Shown: positions 50,828-62,600 of the stretch, in pieces | How positions within the stretch are numbered: the first letter of the stretch is position 1 | Layout of the letters: every line of letters starts with the position of its first letter | Origin: Beroe forskalii | Taxonomy: Eukaryota; Ctenophora; Nuda; Beroida; Beroidae | Direction of reading: 5' to 3' | DNA: 64,000 bases | Assembly (NCBI GenBank): GCA_011033025.1 | Contig: WFMF01000016.1 | Span: forward strand, 1-64,000 | The notes under the pieces: model-generated | Seen by the model: the letters and a program-made list of their open reading frames with translations, nothing else | Databases searched by the model: none | Told to the model about the DNA's origin: nothing | Program-made: the position numbers and the translations under genes

Positions 50828-50905
50828 GTTGTGTCAGACGTTGTCTGACCCCTTCGCCTTCGGCGCGCCCGCCGAAGGTCAGACTCGGACAACGTCTGAC
50901 AAATC
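50828..50905. repeat. Inverted repeat, 'GTCAGACGTTGTC' family
   Basis: TTGTGTCAGACGTTGTCTGACC faces GGACAACGTCTGACAAA; the inner loop (CTTCGCCTTCGGCG...CCGAAGG) is itself a palindrome. Related to 14265-14335. Confidence 0.65.
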
Positions 50906-52257
50906 CCACTCCCAGTTTCAAGCTTAAAATCAAATGAGTAAAACAAATCATGTAATGCTTTATAATTATTAATTTAAACAAAGCCTGTCTAAGAACCTGA
51001 TGTTTACAGATTGAGAAATTAGAGAAAACAAGCTATCAAAGTATCCCGTTCTAATAAAAAACAATAGGCATGCCTGATGCCTATATTCATACAGTTAATT
51101 TCATACAAGAATACAATTACAAGATTTAAATTAAATGTTGCCGATTTTTCTTATCGGGCCAATGAATTTTCAAGGTGCTAGAAGTTCTAAAACCATAAAA
51201 ATTCATTGGTCCGATTTTTTTAGTACATATCACCAGTCATTTGCAATGTTCTTTCATCATTGGATTAACTCTCAAAGGGCAGCTGGTCTGGATGCGCTTC
51301 CTGCCCTTGTTTTAACCCTATTTCATCAAATTTTATTATCTATTATTATTTCATTCATATATTTATTTGATGGTAGTGATAAAAATTTCAACACGTTAAC
51401 TATCACGTTTTTTGCTATCTGGCATATACGCATGCATTTCATTTTCATGCCATTGCAAGTGCAACTTCACAATAATGATGCTCTTTCTCTTTTGTTATCT
51501 TCGTCAGATATCCTACTTCCTAGTCTAACTTTATCAATGAATGAACACGATATGATGCAATTTCATTTTCAAAAGGTGTGAACAATGTTTCGAAAAAAAG
51601 TCATTGTAACTACTAAATTTCAGATTTCAAGTCGTGCGATTATCAGTGATAAAAATTTGGTGTACACGGAATATCCGTGCGGAAATCGGGAGAAAACTAA
51701 ACCGTTTATTTTTCAACAGTGGTAAGATCAACGGTTTCATATCTGAGTCATCGTTTTAATGCCTATTAAATCGAACATTTGATGAAATCAGGAAAAAATA
51801 TCATTTTATTTTCTCTGCCATTGTAAAGATATTGGTTGGGTATATCAATATGAATATCGCTGAGTGGTGACACTGACAAAAACAATAAAAAAGGATTTTA
51901 AGAAATTTGTCAAGAACATTCCCATGCCCATGCATGATTTTAGTTAAAAAAACTGTTGCCCGTCGGGCCAAAATCCACCAGCAAGTATAAAATCTCTCTC
52001 TTCAAGTAAAAACTATCCGTTCTCGTCATGCAACTAACGAAAAAACCGCGCGCGAAAAAATAGGCGTTCTCTTAAATATCGTAATATCTGTACACATGTC
52101 TGTTGACATTTCACTTTCCATTATATTGTTTAGTTCTACGATTACCCGCATTTTACAATCCACATTCTCACTTACACTCCTCAGAGCTGAAATCCTTGCA
52201 TCTTCGTGTCATTTTACAAACTCGTCCGATATAAAATGGTGGGCTGAAGACGTCATA
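50906..52257. other. SLC38A9 3' spacer
   Basis: A 148-codon plus-strand open frame at 51135-51581 is AT-rich and without similarity; not called. A one-arm copy of the 'ataggcgg' element is at about 52045-52075. The SLC38A9 3' UTR extends down from 52257. Confidence 0.45.
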
Positions 52258-55200
52258 TTACAAGTATTTTGAGAAATTTAAGGGTTGTGAAACTAGGTTC
52301 AGGAGCCCCAAGAGAATAATGCAGCCGTGGACAACTGCAGACACCCTGTGTGAAGAATGGAATGTAAAACATGTGGCAGAATTAACGAAAGAGGATTACA
52401 CAGACCAATGGTAATTCTCTAGGCCAATGGTTCTCAGAATGAGTGCGGTGCAACTAAAACGTGAGAAATATCAGTGAAGTATAAGCTTCAGCTCCATGCC
52501 AATAGGATCCTAAAATCGTTACGATATTGACCAATCAGCGTGCGAGTTTACAGTCACCTCGCACGCTGATTGGTGGATCAGTGAGCAAGCTAATTCGCCG
52601 TCGATCAAATACCCAATCGACTACAGGAGGGCTCGAAAAATACGCGTGCTTTCGATGGATTCTCTGCAGAAAGTTTACACGCGAATAGTAAATCTGCGCG
52701 TATCTTTGGAGCCCTCCTGTAATCAAGCAGTGAGTACACATAAAGGTCTGTGTCTCACCATGTAAGGGTGTTGTTCTTGTAGCTGTGTAGCAGGTATATA
52801 AAGCAGGGGAAGAAGAAAATGTAGGCCAGCCCTGACACTGATCCCACGTACCTGACAAGGGATGGTTCAGATATTACAGAATATTATGCCGTATATCTCT
52901 AAAACCCTGAATGCTATTTACAAGGCAATTTGTATGGAATGAGTTAGGAGAAGGTGAGGTAACACGCAACGAGTAATTCTACACACTTCGATAAAATTTC
53001 AACTCTCACCGTATCACAGTGTTGACTCTAGGGTAAAAGATAGAGATAAGGACACAGATGGAGATAACGATGAAGTTGAATACCACTACGTGCTTATAAC
53101 TGAAATAAATGGAAAATAAAAACGTGGCGAATCAAAAACAAGGCAAAAATAAGTTGGGAATTCAGAAACAGCACGTCTTGTAAATGCAGATTGCAGATGG
53201 CTGATTGAGATTTGATGTTGATAAGTCGAGATAACCACCAAATCGCAAATTAGAAATTTATAAGGTAGAACTTGAAGGATTAACTCTCTCAAAAACCCTG
53301 TAATTTAATCGGCTAAACGAACCTGCAGAAAGGGTCCCGGAACATTCCCAGGAAGAGCTGGGACCGAAGGACGAAGTTCACGAGGGGAAACACCGTCACC
53401 AGCTGGATAATTTGGAACATCTTAGCGATCAGGACCAGCAGGTCGTTCAGCGAAATGTTGTCGAACAGGAGCTGAGAAATGGAGGGTTAAAGGATGAGAT
53501 TTGTGTCAACGTTCCTGATATTTTCGAAATGTGAAAGCAAAAAACATCCATATGAATTGTGCGTTGTATGGGGTGGGCAACATCTCATCTCACGACATTT
53601 CATCTCAAGACACTTCATCTCCCTGTCCTGACCCTAACCATAACCCTAACCCAAACCCTACCCCTGACTCTGACCCAAACCCTAACCCTGACCTTAACCC
53701 AGACACATACCTTTGCTTAGAGCTGAAATGTTGCGAGATAAAGTGTCCTGAGATGAAGTGTCGTGAGATGAAATGTCCGTTCCCCGTTGTATGTGGAAAA
53801 ATATGTGGTCAGGAACTAATTTCAAAGCAAAAATTTAATTGCACATCGCAAATTTGATAACGGAGGTGTCGCCATCTCGAGAAATGAGAATCATTGTGAA
53901 ATTTCCGATCGCGCGGCGCCATGTACGTACGTGAATATACTATCACGTGAATAACTATCACGAACGTACAATTGGCAGTTTTGTGGAAATTTCAGACACC
54001 GAACTCAGAGGTGGCGACACCTCAGTAATACCTGACTTGCCACGTCTGTGATACACGACTTGTCCAGGGGGAAGGTGACAAGGAAGAAAACACCCACAAA
54101 ACCGTACGTTACAGCCACCAACAGGAATGCCAGCGTTACGTCACGGGTCTGTGGTAGGCCGTAGGTCAAATAGTGTGGTTACGGTGAAGTTTCAAGAAAT
54201 TTAAAGTTCAATTGGCAATGCTCAAGGAAGTTCAAATCGGAACTGGCAATGCTTATTTTCATCGTAAATGATACGAATGATAAGATAATTTGCCCTAAAA
54301 CGTTCACAAATCACCAGAAACACGTACATTTTTCCTGGGATTAGCGTTGTTTCTCACTAAGGCCACTACAGCGTTGTGAATGAAGAAGGAGAGGGTCAGT
54401 GTCCCGGTTAACTTGTTGATGTCCACATTGAAGGGTGCCACATAGAGAGGGCTGTCCGAGTCAGTGATGCTAATGTTGAGACCCCACGAACTGCCCTTGA
54501 TTACGACGAACATTACTGTGAATACGATGCATACCACTCCTGGAAAAGTGACTTGTTAAGTGTTAGTTTGAAAATGGCAATGCGAAAGCAGGAATGTAAA
54601 TTTTACTTGATCAAAGCATATTTAATTTTCTATATCGAAGCTTAGAAGTGGATATAAAAAGCATATTCTCAAGTTAAGAGAGCATCTTAAAACCAAAAAC
54701 TGCCAATGCTCTAAATAAAAACCAACAACGATGTAAACCTACCCAGTGAATTGAACTTGGAGAGAAAGGTAGCTGATTTAAGAGATAAATCTGGGGTTGT
54801 ATTGAGAAACACACTTTGTATATACCAACACTTGACACAATAGCTGCTCGGACTTACCCAGCGAGTTGAATTTAGAGAGGAAGGTGGCTGATTTCAGACA
54901 GCAGAGTGGCAGCAGGATGATTATAAGGTAGATGGGAACGGTTTGTGGGGACCAAACACTCCAATCGGTTACACTGGAGTTGGAGTTGTAGGCGTCACAT
55001 ACCGCTGTAATGGGGTTATGGGTGAGGCAAGGGGTACGAGAGATGATTGTAGTAGAATAGAATGGCATGGGGGGGAGTAAGGGGAACAAAGTATTGGGAA
55101 GAATAAATATACGTGAAGTAAGCAATGAACAGAGACTAAAGGAGTGTATCCCATCAGCCCATCATTAGCGCAATACTCAAACCGCTTAGTTATGGGTACG

Positions 55201-58200
55201 TTGAGTGGAAAGTAAGGATGGTCATAGCATGGTAAGAAAGTTGTTTTGGTGAAACGAAGAGGGAAGGGATAAGAAAGGAACAATGAGAAAAAGACGCAGG
55301 TGCAATGAATTGCTGAGATAAGGAAAGGGAGATGCGATGTAAGATTGGAATGAGGAGGTTGAAATATGGGATGAAATGGGCTATAGAGGTTACAGGGAAA
55401 GAGTAGAACTATGACTGGAACACACCTCCGAAATGAGATAAGTTGTGGTAGTGAAACGTTCCGGCAGCCATGTTAGTGAAGGCTACTCCTACTCCGTAGG
55501 TAAAGTTACTGAGGAGAATCCAGAATACCATGAGAGCACCCAGGAAGGATGCTGAACCAGCCAGCAGTGCTATCAGCGCTGAAACAAATATGTGTTATTA
55601 TCAAGCGAGTAAAATTGGGATTTGAGCGCTATAGCTTTAAGTGGCGTAGCACCCACTGGGACAAAGGTCTTACCCCAAACTGTTAAATTGTTTACAACGA
55701 CACCTTACAACACCGGCACCTTGTACTTTAATAACCCACAGAGGCACAGCACATGTGTTTATATGAATCTTGAACCTTTGTATTGGTGACACCACTCAAC
55801 ATCAAATTCAGCATGGCGGACAGCGGCGTTTTCACATACCAACTATGAGTTCGCGAGCTACCCGATACTCTCGAATGGGCCGAAGGATTTGGAAGAAAAA
55901 TTTGCAAAATGGGCCTTATGTACGCGGAGCGGTACGTGGCCTGGGATGCAAAGCAAGCAAAGAAAATCATTTGCGCGCACGAAGAGCGCGCGTGCTGCGC
56001 TTACTGGTGTTAGAAATTGTCTTCGCGCGCCACGAAAAACAGTGCGAAATATGAACTTTTTCATGAAAATGGGACATTTCATGAAATACATCACGTGCGT
56101 CGGTTACCTGAAAGTTTTGGTTAGGTACCTGATGGTTTAGGCATGTAATGCTCGATGACATCAACGAACTCTAGCGGCGTTTTCCGGAAAATCTCGAGCA
56201 TCTGCACTTCCATGGTAACAGATACCGTCAGCACGGCTGTGTAACAAGTCAATGCCCCCACTCCAAATACCACAAATGCTCCTGAGATGTTGAGAGAGTG
56301 AAATTAAGAAAATATGTCAAGTAACCGGAGTCAAGATGCCGTACAGCTTCAGCCAGAATCATAGGTAAATCATAGCAAGGATCCACAGATAACAAGAATT
56401 GCGCCTACCGGCACATTTCTTGTTCCCGTATGTAGGCGCTTAATTTCCTGTTCCCTGGGGCTCAGGGGCTGGTATTAAAACACGTCTTCATTTTATCGCG
56501 TCGACGACCATTGTCCGACTTATTTACTGACATGATGAGTTGACGATAAAGCATATAAGTGACCTTCCAAATCATGATACCAATGCGCTTCTTCTATCAA
56601 ATTAGTGTCACATCGCAATGCAATACTAACATCATTGAATCAATTTTATAAATATTCCTCATTATGCAGGCTCTATATTTCCCTCGCCTACGTACAAGTT
56701 TGAATTAACGCGCGCAGATAAAATATCACGTGGGCGATTTCGTTCCACGAGCCAAATGTTCGCGCGCGCGTTCCCGCCATTTCGTAGAACTCTGAAGATT
56801 CGTTTGGTTGCGCGCCGTTCAGAGTTTCATAACTATGATCACCATTTTTGTTACGCGTTACGTTTCTTATGTGCTGCGTTGCAGATATCAAACCGTTGCA
56901 ATGTTCGCTATTATTTTACCCCGCCTTGATTGATTCTCAAGATTGAGATACACAATATGATTACTGACCAAGATTAAGATAAAAGATTCAGAATATATAT
57001 GATCAATCATGAACCGAGACAAACTCTCAGGTCTTTCTTTCCTCTCGTCAAATCTTTAGATCATTCATAACTGATTTGATAACACTGTCCAAATTAACAT
57101 GTATACTAATAAAGAAGGCAAAATGACTATGTGATTGAAAATCAACATTTGATTAATTCCCTGAAAATTGATAAAGGTTTGATTTTATGATTAAAGAATT
57201 GAACTTAAATTTTGAGAAAGAATTAATTTCAACATCAGAATGAACAGAGCATTGAACCCAAATACCTACAACGCTGTTAGCTAGCTGCAGCCCAAGAGAA
57301 TTATAAAGGAGCAGTTGGATGCATTGAAAATCAGAAAATCTTTTCTGTGACACCCACCACCTATTTCAGATTTAACAGTTGATAAAGGTATATGCACAAA
57401 CCCCCACAAAACAGTGAGTAACCTTTTCATAGTAGCTTGTAAAACAAAAACGCGATTGGGAACAGGAAAAAATCATTTATCTAAATCACGAGGAGTACAT
57501 CGCAACATTGATACAGGAAGATGCATAGCGAACCCTACACAGCGAGTGTAGTAGGCTACACTACACTTGCTTTTGGGGAAGAATCAAAAATAGGAATATC
57601 AATATTAAGCAAAGCGGTAAATTGTTGAGAAATACGGTACCTAGAATCAGCCCGGAATGCATTATGGCAGCAGGAAGACACAGTAGCGATGTACCTAACA
57701 TTGTGTTCCACAGAGAAAATCTGAAAGATATGCAAGTTGAGAGTTTCTGAGTGGTTCTAACGCCAAATTCCAACGCGAACATGTTTACTCATAATTCAAA
57801 AGCAACTTGTCTGCTGTTTTCCAAGTTCTGGCTACAGACAATTTCCAATAGATATCTCTAGCAGTGGGGACGACGACCATCTCTTAACTTGACTCTTTCT
57901 GTCGACCCATACGACGTGTTGACTACAACTATTGAGCAGTGAGTACACATAGTAGCTAAACAAAGAAGCAGGCATAAAATGCAGCCAACAAATAGGCGTA
58001 AAAACATAATAATGTCTGAAATGGCTTACATGGTGACCATAGAACTCTGGCTCTGACCGCGTTCTACTGGGACCACAGTGCATGCATGCCACCCGAACTA
58101 TTATGTAGTTATATGTAAGCTGCTGCTCATTCATCTATAGTAGCATCGCCAAGTATCCCAAAAATCAAACTCTCAGATTAACCTCAAAACACTAACATTT

Positions 58201-58619
58201 GCATGGGCGGGGCCAGTCTCTGGTAGTATCTGTATCTCTGAAGTCTGCTCAGTTTCTCAGGGTCTATCCCGTGTTGGACGGAGTAGTTGAAGGGTCGTCG
58301 CCATGCTGGCTCCTCGTCGTAACTGAAGAAGTAATAAAATGTGAGAATCAGGGCTGACTTGAATCTTAGCACTATAAGCAACAGCAAGTTATATCTGGAC
58401 ATTTCCAATATATAGATCGCAATGATGGGCATAAGCTCAATTATCCATTCAAAGAAACATATGAAACAAGAAGTCGAGGTTCATATTAAATTCAGAGAAT
58501 ATGTTAGAACATTAGGATGTTAGAACAACTTACGGTCTCGGAGCTTTCGTACTGGTGCTGAAGGAGTTAATGAGGGGAGCTGACTCTGATTCGGCATCGT
58601 TTACAATGATTTCTACCAT
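52258..58619 (-). CDS. SLC38A9: SLC38A9-type lysosomal amino-acid transporter/sensor, at least 13 exons
   Basis: Lysosomal arginine-sensing transporter of the AAAP family that signals to Rag-Ragulator/mTORC1. Exons: 58534-58619, 58197-58322, 58030-58066 (probable), 57641-57720, 56129-56281, 55426-55578, 54858-55004, 54328-54539, 54032-54148, 53323-53471, 53010-53099, 52759-52851, 52258-52345. All stay in phase except that one small exon between 58030 and 57720 is still missing. Without the two uncertain exons the protein is 497 residues (human 561). Orthology markers: RYRYYQRLAPPM (N-terminal Ragulator-binding tail), FSLWNTMLGTSLLCLPAA (TM1), VPIYLIIILLPLCCLKSATF, GTLTLSFFIHNAVVALVRNN, FYPRVNTVIRYVGSVSGLAY, and a last TM ending QPLNFSKYL. 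A symmetric duplicate mini-exon lies at 54743-54790. Confidence 0.93.
52531..52573. repeat. Short perfect inverted repeat in the last SLC38A9 intron
   Basis: CCAATCAGCGTGCGAG (52531-52546) and CTCGCACGCTGATTGG (52558-52573), 16-bp arms with an 11-base loop. The top strand carries CCAATCA and its complement TGATTGG, that is CCAAT-box-like cores. Confidence 0.75.
52620..52722. mobile_element. Small TIR element in the last SLC38A9 intron
   Basis: TACAGGAGGGCTC[GC]AAA[AG]ATACGCG at one end and its inverted partner CGCGTATCTTTGGAGCCC then TCCTGTA at the other. About 100 bp, interior non-coding; MITE-like. Confidence 0.6.
53581..53781. repeat. Telomere-like CCCTAA variants flanked by inverted satellite arms
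   Basis: 53627-53711 is a run of CCCTAA, CCCTGA, CCCAAA variants, resembling an interstitial (TTAGGG)n tract. It is bordered by CATCTCA-CGACATTT-type repeats (53581-53620) and, inverted, AAATGT..GAGATGAAGTGTC (53727-53781). It lies in an SLC38A9 intron. Confidence 0.7.
53861..54025. mobile_element. Harbinger-like MITE with TAA target duplication, next to a splice donor
   Basis: 165 bp. Ends CGGAGGTGTCGCCA and TGGCGACACCTCAG are inverted repeats; TAA flanks both sides (53858-53860 and 54026-54028). A 3-bp TAA/TTA duplication is characteristic of PIF/Harbinger elements. The interior has a palindrome around GTACGTACGTGAATA and GAAATTTC arms. Related: 14385-14470 and about 13130-13290. Its end lies 7 bases into the intron after SLC38A9 exon 54032-54148. 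Confidence 0.8.
54743..54790 (-). other. Duplicate mini-exon of SLC38A9 (possible cassette exon)
   Basis: On the gene strand it is bordered by acceptor CCCCAG and donor GTAGGT, starts and ends in phase 1, and is 48 bases long. After DLS it encodes LKSATFLSKFNSLG, identical to the last 14 residues of the preceding exon (54858-55004), 67 bases upstream. The 40-base DNA match has seven differences, all synonymous third positions. Inclusion would add 16 residues without a frameshift. Whether it is spliced in is not visible from the sequence. Confidence 0.7.
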
Positions 58620-60877
58620 AGCTAGAGAAATGAAACATAAATACTTGAAGAAGACAATATAAGTTCTAAGAGCACAAAACGGAGAATTGGATTCAATTTG
58701 AGGACAAAGTATTGGCATGCTTCAAAACCAGGATTTTTCATAAACGCCTATTTCAAATTCAAATTTAGGGAACAAAATATACATTATACAATGCCAAGGT
58801 TCGTACGTAACATTGCAAAACATGGGAGTGTTATCTCATGAATTGCAAATCACTGAAATGTATGTGACATACGTTAGGCGGCTGTGAAAATTATGCCCAC
58901 TGCCATTTCCCAAATACACGGTGACTCTAGCGTGCGACTCAAAGGGCATCAAATTACACAGGGGCAGTAAGCAAAATAAGGAAAAGTAAATCACGCGGTC
59001 TGTATAGGTCCGGTGTGGAAAACAGGCCGGTTTGATGTCAGAGATTTTCTGTTTTTATGCATGACAAAGACGAAACATCTAACTGCCTCCTGTACTCGTG
59101 TAAGGGTACACTGTCATCTGACGTAACGGTAAAGTGAGCTGAATTTTCTTTGAGTAGAGTTATCATAATCTAGGAACATGATCAGATCAGTAATTTCAGT
59201 ATTCGTCATCTGAGTACAGATAATTTCACGTATTTTTATACATTTTGACCACCTCACCAGTTTTAAAATCTAAATTACCAATGTTTCCCATGGGCTTGGA
59301 GGAATCGTAAACGTCCACCTTTTTTAACTATTGAAATCAAAATGCCGGCTGCATGTTGATTTAAAATCCAGCAAGTTAATACAGTCACCCAATGGGTTTG
59401 TTATCCAAATGGCGTTTACTTTCCTTCCAGATAATCTGATACCCACACTCCACAGTCAACACGCATATGTGTGCTCGATTGACGGAGGGACCAATAAAGA
59501 CGCACAATCTTGATGGACTGTCGATAGAATAAAGATGCGCACGAACAGTAAATTGGCGCATCTTTATCGAGTCATCCGTCTGCGTTACAGCAATACAGCA
59601 CTATGGGCCCTCAGGAATCATGCAAACTTTTGCATTTTGCAATCACATTGCAAGAAAGCGATAATTATAACTATTGATATCAACAATTATCAACCATACT
59701 TGAAGTGCTTATCTCAGTCAAAGCGACTGGTTAAGCCTTTGATCAGAGTATGAATTAACAGACCTCTGAGACGATGCACGTACGTATTTTTGACGCAAGG
59801 TATAGACATGCGTGACGTGTACAGAAGCTTAAGTCATGTATAAACGTTCCAACTTTCATCCAGTGACTTACGAAGTTATTTTATGGTATTCCAATGCTCA
59901 AAATGAACCCGTCGCGCGAAAAATTGGCGGTTCAAAGTCATAATTTACTACGTTTCGCGGTGAAAATTGCGAGATTCTAACCGCTTCTTTCTCGTGTGGG
60001 TAATGGGTATATAACTGATACCGGTATAAAATGTACAAAGGTACAATGTACACAATAAACATGGAAACATATTTTGATGCTGGGAACAAAGGCGGATTTC
60101 AAAGGCGAGAGCTTGGTCAACGAAATTGTGATCAAAGTTGGTCAGTGAGGGTGTGTAGTGTGGACCTCGTTAAGACCAGTTCCTCAGACGATTTCTAACT
60201 AGAAAATAATCAGCAAGCACGGAATAGTTGCTACTACGCACAAATTACCAATTAAGTGCAATTTACACCACCCTACACCAGTTGTCGAAACCACCCAATT
60301 AAGAAATTAAACCTATCCCACGCCCAATTACACTGGACAGAGGACATCTTAATTTGCCCCAATTTCTAACTTACATGTATGCTACAAATCCAACGTGTAC
60401 ACATAATATTGGGACAGCCTTTTCTCCGTGTACATTAAAGGTGGTTACACGTCATTAATGCACCACTCTAAGCATTCACAATGACGTCACTCTCAACCGT
60501 ATATTCCTCAAAATCGACCTGGAGAATTGAGGGCTAAGATAAACTTAGCTCAACGTTTGTCTTGGCTCAACATAAGTTTGATTTTTGTTATGCTATGGTT
60601 TAGTTTTGTCAAGGCTTTAAAATATTCACGTACGAAATTTCAGGAGATAGGATCACAGGTTCAGATTCACTGGTTATTCTGAATTACGCATATCTTTGGC
60701 TTAGGATAGTTGAAGTTATTATAGTTATAGTTGGTAAACTATTAGCAAGTTACCAAATCAAGGATTTATAAAGATAGATTTACTGTCATAAACGTGCTAC
60801 ACCCCATGAAATGTGCCTTTGCATATCAGTATTAGAATCAACCTTATCAAACCTCCAAATTTGAGGAATTACTAACA
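58620..60877. other. Head-to-head intergenic region
   Basis: Between the 5' ends of SLC38A9 (-) and the 11-mer gene (+), so promoters of both lie here. Contains a hairpin at about 59522-59570 (CGATAGAATAAAGATGCGC and its inverted partner) and a palindromic element at 59903. No exon recognised. Confidence 0.45.
59903..59995. mobile_element. Palindromic element, 'aataggcgg' family
   Basis: Left arm GCGCGAAAAATTGGCGGTT, right arm AACCGCTTCTTTCTCGTG. Same design as 43219-43316. The left arm, read on the other strand, contains TTTTTCGCGC, which fits an E2F-type site. Confidence 0.6.
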
Positions 60878-61901
60878 ATGGTAAAATCATGGCCGAGAAT
60901 CATGAAAGACTTGGACAAAGTCTGTGTAGAGGTCGAAGGAATGGTAATGACCATTGAATATTGGAATTAAAAACTAATTTATAAAATAAGCGATTTTATT
61001 CAACTTTCGTATGACGTATCAAAGAACTGAAAAGATTTGTCAATTTTCTGGCACTTGATGCACCATTTCATGAGTTTGTTTCGGCAGGTACAGGAAAGTA
61101 AGGAGCTTCTTGTGGAATGTAAAGCTATTGCACCACATGGTAAGACGTGAGGGATAAATAAGCAGATTTAGATAATATCCCTGGTTGCTGACTAGAAATA
61201 GGAGGTCGTTTCGGCCAGTATTCGGTGATAACGTATAAGTAAAATTACAAATAAATCCTTATTCTCTTATTATTCGTTCAGTTGATTTCATACTAAATAT
61301 TTTAACCGAAAGAATGCATCAGGGATGCTGGATAACATTGTCTCTGTGGGGCAGTCAACAGCTACCGGGTTTGTGACAGTAGGCAAGGCGGCAACGGGGG
61401 GTATAGTTACAGCTGGTAAAGCGGCTACGGGGGGTATCGTTACAGCTGGAAAAGCGGCTACAGATGGCGTGGTCTCCGTTGGTAAAATGACCACAGGAGG
61501 ACTCACGTACATCGGTAAGAGAGTCAAATGAATAATTTTCTTTATTCTCTTCTTAGCCTAGCGAAGTGAAACGAACTTTTTATCTTTTTCTGAAATTCAC
61601 TTCGCTGAGCTAAGAAGAGATTAAAGAGTATTATTGATTCTACTATGCGGCTCATAAACAATTACCGATATTTCAGTTAAGGTAAGACGTCAGATAGTTT
61701 GCTTATGCAATATGCATATGTGTACAGATCACTAGAAATGAGTTCTCGATAACTTTAGATATATAATACTAACAATTGCGCGCGCTACTCTACACAACAT
61801 TAGGTACCTATTTATGATCTAGTTTTTTCTTTTTTCAATAAATTTCCACACTTTCAGGGGACGGGATCGTGTCGGCAGGAAAAAACATAACGAACCTATA
61901 A
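60878..61901 (+). CDS. Small protein of 11-residue repeats (possible amphipathic lipid-binding helix), 4 exons
   Basis: Exons 60878-60943, 61088-61139, 61323-61514 and 61858-61901 join in phase (0, 1, 1) with GT-AG borders and encode 117 residues. The first 40 residues are charged (DLDKVCVEVEG, ESKELLVECKAIAPHG). Then five consecutive 11-mers: VGQSTATGFVT, VGKAATGGIVT, AGKAATGGIVT, AGKAATDGVVS, VGKMTTGGLTY, followed by a partial repeat and the end AGKNITNL. Eleven-residue repeats with regularly placed Lys, Thr and small residues are the hallmark of class A2 amphipathic helices (synucleins, perilipins). No sequence identity to those families is claimed. The first-exon start is tentative; an inner ATG at 60902 would also work. 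Intron 3 contains a hairpin and a MITE arm. Confidence 0.75.
61548..61625. repeat. Long hairpin in intron 3 of the 11-mer gene
   Basis: TCTTCTTAGCCTAGCGAAGTGAA and its inverted partner TTCACTTCGCTGAGCTAAGA, 23-bp arms with one mismatch region and a loop of about 28 bases. Confidence 0.7.
61711..61800. mobile_element. Partial copy of the 'ACGCATATGTGTGCAGAT' MITE
   Basis: TGCATATGTGTACAGATCAC, then GAGTTCTCGATAACTTT and GCGCGCTACTCTACACAAC match the left half of 48897-49083. The right arm is missing. Confidence 0.6.
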
Positions 61902-62598
61902 ATATCAGACAATTGAGATATCACAGTCAATTCGTGATCATTTGTTCCATGAATTGACGAAGTACTATCTCACTGCCCTGCATTGTTGTTTCATATATCA
62001 GTAAACAGAATATCGAACTGTCAATATTGAACCATTTGTCTGATTATAATCAATCTGTAAAATAGAATTGTTTAAAGGGGTTCTCTGGTATAGAATTGAC
62101 TTTATATGAAATTGAAATCATTATGATTTTATCATATCTCACCTTACATGTAATAAAATGTTGAAATCCCCATCCCTCTATCTTTATTATTTCGCGAGTT
62201 ATTGCGGTTTAAAAATTTAGCGCGATGACGTCACTCCAGCACCAACATGTTGTTGCGCAGTGTTATATTACAGGTGAAACAGCTTATTGTACTATTGTAG
62301 TGGGAAATAGGTGTGAAATCTGGTGAAATTGTTAAGCTTTTAGCATGCTTATATAGTATTTCATCCTAGTTCAAGAACGGAATTTACTACATTCACCTTA
62401 GGTTTTGGATGATTTTCCAAATTATACATTTTGAAGCGGTTTTATTCATCATGATTGACTAAATATGATAATTGATACTATTACTACGTACAAATCACTA
62501 AATCATAATGCATATTCACAGTAATATTATTAACATAGGTATAGTAACGCACTTTTACATGGACAATGAACAGTGAAAAGATATCAGAGTAAACCAAA
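61902..62598. other. 3' spacer of the 11-mer gene
   Basis: AT-rich, no gene or clear repeat seen. Confidence 0.45.
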
Positions 62599-62600
62599 TA

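Noticed and set aside
51135-51581. 148-codon plus-strand frame with hydrophobic stretches
   Set aside because: AT-rich, no similarity, no introns or neighbours to support it; the hydrophobicity follows from T-rich codons.
57936-58020. Possible duplicate of the SLC38A9 C-terminal exon
   Set aside because: Only 16 identical bases (GCAGTGAGTACACATA) plus loose similarity to 52735-52830; frame and splice sites are not kept. Too weak to claim.
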